64,000 nucleotides of DNA from Methylomonas subterranea (GTDB taxonomy: Bacteria; Pseudomonadota; Gammaproteobacteria; Methylococcales; Methylomonadaceae): contig NZ_JANIBJ010000002.1 in assembly GCF_024505185.1 (NCBI RefSeq), positions 1-64,000 of the forward strand, in the 5' to 3' direction. Below, in pieces: positions 58,651-64,000 of the stretch. The position numbers and the translations under genes were made by a program. A model generated the notes under the pieces. It did not search any database. It saw only the letters and a program-made list of their open reading frames with translations, and was not told the origin of the DNA. The first letter of the stretch is position 1; each line of letters opens with the position of its first letter.

Positions 58651-58686
58651 AAAAAAGGCCGACACCCGTGTGGTATCGGCCTTTTT
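58651..58686. terminator. Bidirectional terminator between the L,D-transpeptidase gene and rpsT
   Basis: AAAAAGGCCGA and TCGGCCTTTTT pair to form a long stem with an inner mismatch (GACACC against GGTATC) and a short loop. A and T runs on both sides suit the two convergent genes. Confidence 0.88.
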
Positions 58687-58706
58687 AAAAGCGAAGCGGC
58701 TTTGAT

Positions 58707-58970
58707 TCAAGCCATGTCGCGCAATCTGCTGTTCAGCCTGCTTTTGCTGCGAGCGGCTTTATTTTTATGAATAATGCCCTTGTTGACGGCGGAATCAATA
58801 ACCGGTACAGCGGATTTGAAAGCTGCCTGCGCTTGTTCTTTATCGCCGGCTCTAACGGCGGCGATTACTTTTTTAATAAAGGTGCGCAGGTTGCTGCGTT
58901 GTCCGGCATTGCGAATACGGCTGTTCTCTGCCTGACGCGCTCTTTTTTTAGCTTGGGGTGAATTAGCCAT
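58707..58970 (-). CDS. rpsT: 30S ribosomal protein S20
   Basis: An 87-residue basic protein starting MANSPQAKKRARQAENSRIRN and ending in the conserved IHKNKAARSKSRLNSRL; it binds the 5' domain of 16S rRNA. The gene is divergent from murJ, as in many gammaproteobacteria. Only about 110 bases separate the two starts and must contain both promoters. Confidence 0.98.
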   Translation of the reverse strand: MANSPQAKKRARQAENSRIRNAGQRSNLRTFIKKVIAAVRAGDKEQAQAAFKSAVPVIDSAVNKGIIHKNKAARSKSRLNSRLRDMA

Positions 58971-59081
58971 AAAGTATCAGTTCATTCGAGTTAATTGAAA
59001 ACGGTGCATTATCTTTTTGGATGCTATGATTGTCAACCTTTTAATGCGTTCAATCCGGATTTGTCAGGGAAGAGGCCTACA

Positions 59082-60626
59082 TTGACCAAACAGCTTTATA
59101 AATCCACCGCCATCGTCAGTGGCATGACCTTGATTTCGCGCGTGATGGGCTTTATACGCGACATGTTGATTGCCAACATCTTCGGAGTCAGTCCGGCGAC
59201 AGACGCCTTTTTCGTGGCGTTCAAAATTCCCAATTTCTTGCGGCGCTTGTTTGCCGAGGGGGCCTTTGCCCATGCCTTTGTGCCTGTGTTGTCGGATTAT
59301 AAGCAAAATGCGGCGCCGGCGGAGCTTAAATCGTTTATCGATAAGACGGCGGGTACCTTAACGGTCTTGCTGATGGTGTTGACACTGGTGGGCGTGCTGG
59401 CAACTCCCTTGTTGATCGTTTTTTTTGCGCCGGGTTTTCTGTGGCAAGGCAGTCATTACGAGTTGGCTGTCAGCCTGTTGCGGATTACCTTTCCTTATTT
59501 GTTGTTCATTTCGCTGACCGCCTTTGCCGGCTCGATTTTGAATGCGCACGGCCGCTTTGCGGTGCCGGCCATTACGCCGGTGTTTTTGAACATCTGCATG
59601 ATCATGGCCGCGCTATGGCTGGCGCCATTGTTCGATGAGCCGGTTCTGGCTCTGGCCTGGGGTGTGTTTGCGGCGGGCGTGATACAGATGCTGTTTCAAT
59701 GGCCGGCATTGGCGCGCCTGGGCTTGTTGCCGCGTTTAGCTTGGGGATGGCGCGACTCGGGGGTCAGGCGGGTGCTGAGGCTGATGTTGCCGGCGATTTT
59801 TGGCGTATCGGTGGTGCAGGTCAATTTGTTGTTCGATACCTTGGTGGCATCGTTTCTGGCCGCCGGCAGCGTGTCCTGGCTGTATTATTCCGACCGCTTG
59901 GTCGAGTTCCCCTTGGGTATTTTAGGAGTGGCGGTTTCCAGCGTGATACTGCCCAGTTTGTCCAACAGTCACGCCGAGCAGGATAGCTTCGCCTTCTCCA
60001 GGTCGCTGGATTGGGGCTTGAAGCTGGTGATGCTGATAGGTTTGCCGGCCACATTGGGCTTGGTATTGTTGGCCCGGCCCTTATTGGCTACCTTGTTTCA
60101 ATACAATGAATTTGGAGCCGATGATGTGGCGATGACCAGCAGTAGTCTGATGGCGTTTGCATTGGGCTTGTTGGCATTTATTCTGATCAAGGTTTTGGTG
60201 CCCGGCTTTACCGCGCGGCAGGATGCGAAAACGCCGGTACGCTTCGGTCTATATTCAATCGTCGGCAACGTGCTGTTGAATTTGGTATTGGTATGGCCGC
60301 TGGCGCATGCCGGCGTGGCATTGGCTACCACGCTTTCGGCTTACCTGAATGCGGGTTTGCTGTTGATGGCCTTGTTGAAGCAGAAGATTTACCGACCCGG
60401 CCGGGGCTGGTTGCTGTTCATGGGGCGGGTAATTTTCGGTTGCCTGCTGATGGTCGGTTTCTTAATCCGCGCCGCCGAAGGTCAGACTTGGTTGGATTGG
60501 GGCGTTTCGCAACGCAGCGGGCATTTGCTTTTCGAAGTCATGGCGGCCATGTTGGTTTACGCCGCCGGATTGGTGTTGGTCGGGATGCGCCCGCGCCATT
60601 TGCACGAACATTCTGCGGACTCTTGA
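59082..60626 (+). CDS. murJ: Lipid II flippase MurJ
   Basis: A 514-residue MOP-family flippase with 14 predicted membrane helices, moving lipid II to the periplasm. It opens TKQLYKSTAIVSGMTLISRVMGF and contains the essential arginines in SRVMGFIRD and FKIPNFLRRLFAEGAF, with DRLVEFPLGILGVA near the middle. I choose the TTG at 59082, preceded by AAGAGG, which gives the family's usual start and length (about 511); a TTG 87 bases upstream would add an atypical cysteine-containing leader. Confidence 0.95.
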   Translation: MTKQLYKSTAIVSGMTLISRVMGFIRDMLIANIFGVSPATDAFFVAFKIPNFLRRLFAEGAFAHAFVPVLSDYKQNAAPAELKSFIDKTAGTLTVLLMVLTLVGVLATPLLIVFFAPGFLWQGSHYELAVSLLRITFPYLLFISLTAFAGSILNAHGRFAVPAITPVFLNICMIMAALWLAPLFDEPVLALAWGVFAAGVIQMLFQWPALARLGLLPRLAWGWRDSGVRRVLRLMLPAIFGVSVVQVNLLFDTLVASFLAAGSVSWLYYSDRLVEFPLGILGVAVSSVILPSLSNSHAEQDSFAFSRSLDWGLKLVMLIGLPATLGLVLLARPLLATLFQYNEFGADDVAMTSSSLMAFALGLLAFILIKVLVPGFTARQDAKTPVRFGLYSIVGNVLLNLVLVWPLAHAGVALATTLSAYLNAGLLLMALLKQKIYRPGRGWLLFMGRVIFGCLLMVGFLIRAAEGQTWLDWGVSQRSGHLLFEVMAAMLVYAAGLVLVGMRPRHLHEHSADS

Positions 60627-60708
60627 GATTTGTTAAAGTGGCGCCATACTCATGTAGAATGCACGACATTCAATCTTCGATTATTTGGATAGACGACAAA
60701 CTTAAGCT

Positions 60709-61536
60709 ATGAAAACAAGAACAATCGGTTTTATTGGCGGCGGGAACATGGCCACCAGCTTGATGAGCGGATTAATCGCCAGCGGACATTCGCCGCAACA
60801 AATTTGGGTGTCGGATACCACGCCCGCCATCTTGCAAGCTCATCGCGACAATCTCAATGTTAATGTATCCCCCGATAATTTAAAGATCGTTCAGGAAGCG
60901 GAAGTGGTGGTATTGGCGGTCAAGCCGCAAGTCTTGCGGGAAGTCAGTTTGCAGATAGCCCCGGCGATCAAACAGAAAGAGGCGTTGGTGGTGTCCATAG
61001 CCGCCGGAATTTCGCAAACCAGTTTGGCCTTGTGGCTGGGAGGCAATACCGCCATCGTGCGCTGCATGCCCAATACCCCCGCATTGGTGTTGACCGGCGC
61101 GACGGCGCTGCATGCCAACCCGAATGTCAATGATGAACAGAAGGATTTGGCGGAAAATATATTACGGGCGGTCGGTATTTCGCTATGGGTGGACGATGAA
61201 GGCGAGTTGGACGCCGTGACGGCGGTATCGGGCAGCGGACCGGCTTATTTTTTTCTGATGATGGAGGCGATGGAGCAGGCGGCGGTCGACATGGGGTTGA
61301 CTGAACATACGGCCCGCTTGTTGGTTCAACAGACCGCGCTGGGCGCGGCTAAAATTGCATTGGAGTCGGCCGAATCGCCCACGCAACTGCGCGAGAGAGT
61401 GACCTCGCCGGGCGGTACCACCCAAAAAGCCATCGAAACCTTTCAGCAAAACGGATTTGCCGAGCTGGTGTCGAAAGCCTTGTCGGCCGCGAGAGAGCGC
61501 TCCATTGAAATGTCCAAACAACTGGGAGCCGATTAA
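60709..61536 (+). CDS. proC: Pyrroline-5-carboxylate reductase
   Basis: A 275-residue enzyme that completes proline synthesis. The Rossmann motif is GFIGGGNMATSLM (residues 7-19); CMPNTPA and the C-terminal signature AVSGSGPAYFF, VTSPGGTTQKAIE are present. Its stop overlaps the yggT start (TAATG), a conserved proC-yggT pair. Confidence 0.97.
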   Translation: MKTRTIGFIGGGNMATSLMSGLIASGHSPQQIWVSDTTPAILQAHRDNLNVNVSPDNLKIVQEAEVVVLAVKPQVLREVSLQIAPAIKQKEALVVSIAAGISQTSLALWLGGNTAIVRCMPNTPALVLTGATALHANPNVNDEQKDLAENILRAVGISLWVDDEGELDAVTAVSGSGPAYFFLMMEAMEQAAVDMGLTEHTARLLVQQTALGAAKIALESAESPTQLRERVTSPGGTTQKAIETFQQNGFAELVSKALSAARERSIEMSKQLGAD

Positions 61537-62111
61537 TGGGTTCTAACTATATGACCGACCCGGTGGTGTTTTTAATCGACACCTTCTTCTCATTGTATAT
61601 TCTGGCGGTAATGCTGCGGTTTTTACTGCAGTGGACCCAGGCGGATTTTTATAATCCCGTTTCGCAGTTTCTGGTCAAAATCACCCATCCCGCCCTCAAA
61701 ATAATGCGGCGCTTTATTCCCGCCATGGGCAGAATCGATACCTCGTCGCTGGTTTTGGCGCTGGTGTTGCAAATTGTGGCCAACTTCGCCATCTTGGCCG
61801 TCAAGGGCGTTACCATAGGCATCGCGGCACTTCTCGTGTTGTCGTTTACCGATTTGCTGAAAATGGTGTTGGATATTTTCGTCTATGCCATTTTTGCCGG
61901 CGCTATTCTGAGTTGGTTCGCGGCCGGCAGTTACAGCGGGGCTTCGTCGTTGCTCTATAGCCTGACCGATCCTATGTTGACGGTTTGCCGTCGCTTCACC
62001 CCGGATCTGGGCAATATGGATTTGTCGCCGCTGGTGGCTCTGGTATTGTTGCAGCTGGCGAAAATGATGCTGTTACCGCCGCTGCACGAATTGGCCGCCT
62101 TGTTGAGCTGA
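61536..62111 (+). CDS. yggT: YggT-family membrane protein
   Basis: A 191-residue inner-membrane protein with two YGGT repeats, each with a membrane helix pair and the polar motif (LRFLLQWTQADFYNP and PxxxxxRRFIPAMG in the first; SYSGASSLLYSLTDPML and CRRFTPDLGNMDLSP in the second). Deletion and transport phenotypes reported for homologues concern osmotic or potassium stress, but the mechanism is unsettled. It is translationally coupled to proC. Confidence 0.93.
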   Translation: MGSNYMTDPVVFLIDTFFSLYILAVMLRFLLQWTQADFYNPVSQFLVKITHPALKIMRRFIPAMGRIDTSSLVLALVLQIVANFAILAVKGVTIGIAALLVLSFTDLLKMVLDIFVYAIFAGAILSWFAAGSYSGASSLLYSLTDPMLTVCRRFTPDLGNMDLSPLVALVLLQLAKMMLLPPLHELAALLS

Positions 62112-62123
62112 GTGACATCCGTG

Positions 62124-63998
<1,875 letters not shown>

Positions 63999-64000
63999 CA

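Overview
The window comes from a gammaproteobacterial chromosome, most likely a methanotroph-like member of the Methylococcales. I infer this from gene order and family content (rlmH-maf-rng-yhdP-nit, ilvB-ilvN-ilvC with pssA nearby, ispB/rplU-rpmA-obgE, rnfB-metG, a DabA/NuoM-like pair, a moderately GC-rich coding style). No methane-oxidation gene lies in the window, so the genus is not established.

Layout. 1-2.8 kb: leftward pair of a NuoM-like proton-channel subunit and a DabA (DUF2309) protein, a probable energy-coupled inorganic-carbon uptake system cut by the window edge. 3.2-10.9 kb: rightward housekeeping run rlmH, maf, rng, yhdP, a nitrilase-family amidase and a BamC-like lipoprotein. 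11.2-16.0 kb: leftward hybrid histidine kinase plus HD-GYP response regulator, bounded by two different palindromic repeat elements. 16.6-23.4 kb: leftward genes for a CHAD protein, PssA, a HAD lipoprotein and a Tsx-like porin, then the ilvBNC branched-chain amino-acid operon.

23.6-37.0 kb is an accessory island between the ilv operon and lnt. It holds a solitary full-length JetA (DUF3375) Wadjet subunit without JetB, JetC or JetD, a Phd/PIN toxin-antitoxin pair, a two-gene nicotinamide-to-NAD salvage operon (NadM-Nudix and NAMPT), a 3' tRNA fragment with integration-site character, a type IB restriction-modification locus (hsdS, hsdM, DUF559 nuclease gene, hsdR) studded with GC-rich palindromic repeats, a TacA/TacT-type toxin-antitoxin pair, a frameshifted HGG-motif gene and an IS1634-family transposase scrap. 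Repeats have entered coding sequence: one copy sits in frame inside hsdS, and another supplies the last codons and the stop of hsdR.

37.1-64 kb is mostly core: lnt, a fatty-acid desaturase, tRNA-Arg(CCG), a soluble RnfB-like ferredoxin protein, metG, thiC under a TPP riboswitch, ispB, rplU-rpmA, obgE-proB, apbC, an L,D-transpeptidase/SPOR lipoprotein, rpsT, murJ, proC-yggT, a DUF4124 protein and argB. Between proB and apbC is a five-gene cassette of an 843-residue TPR-like protein, a J-domain protein whose HPD motif reads PPD, a GrpE-like factor, a short Hsp70 and a zinc-ribbon protein. It looks like a self-contained, specialised Hsp70 machine and, with the orphan JetA, is the most promising place in the window for undescribed biology.
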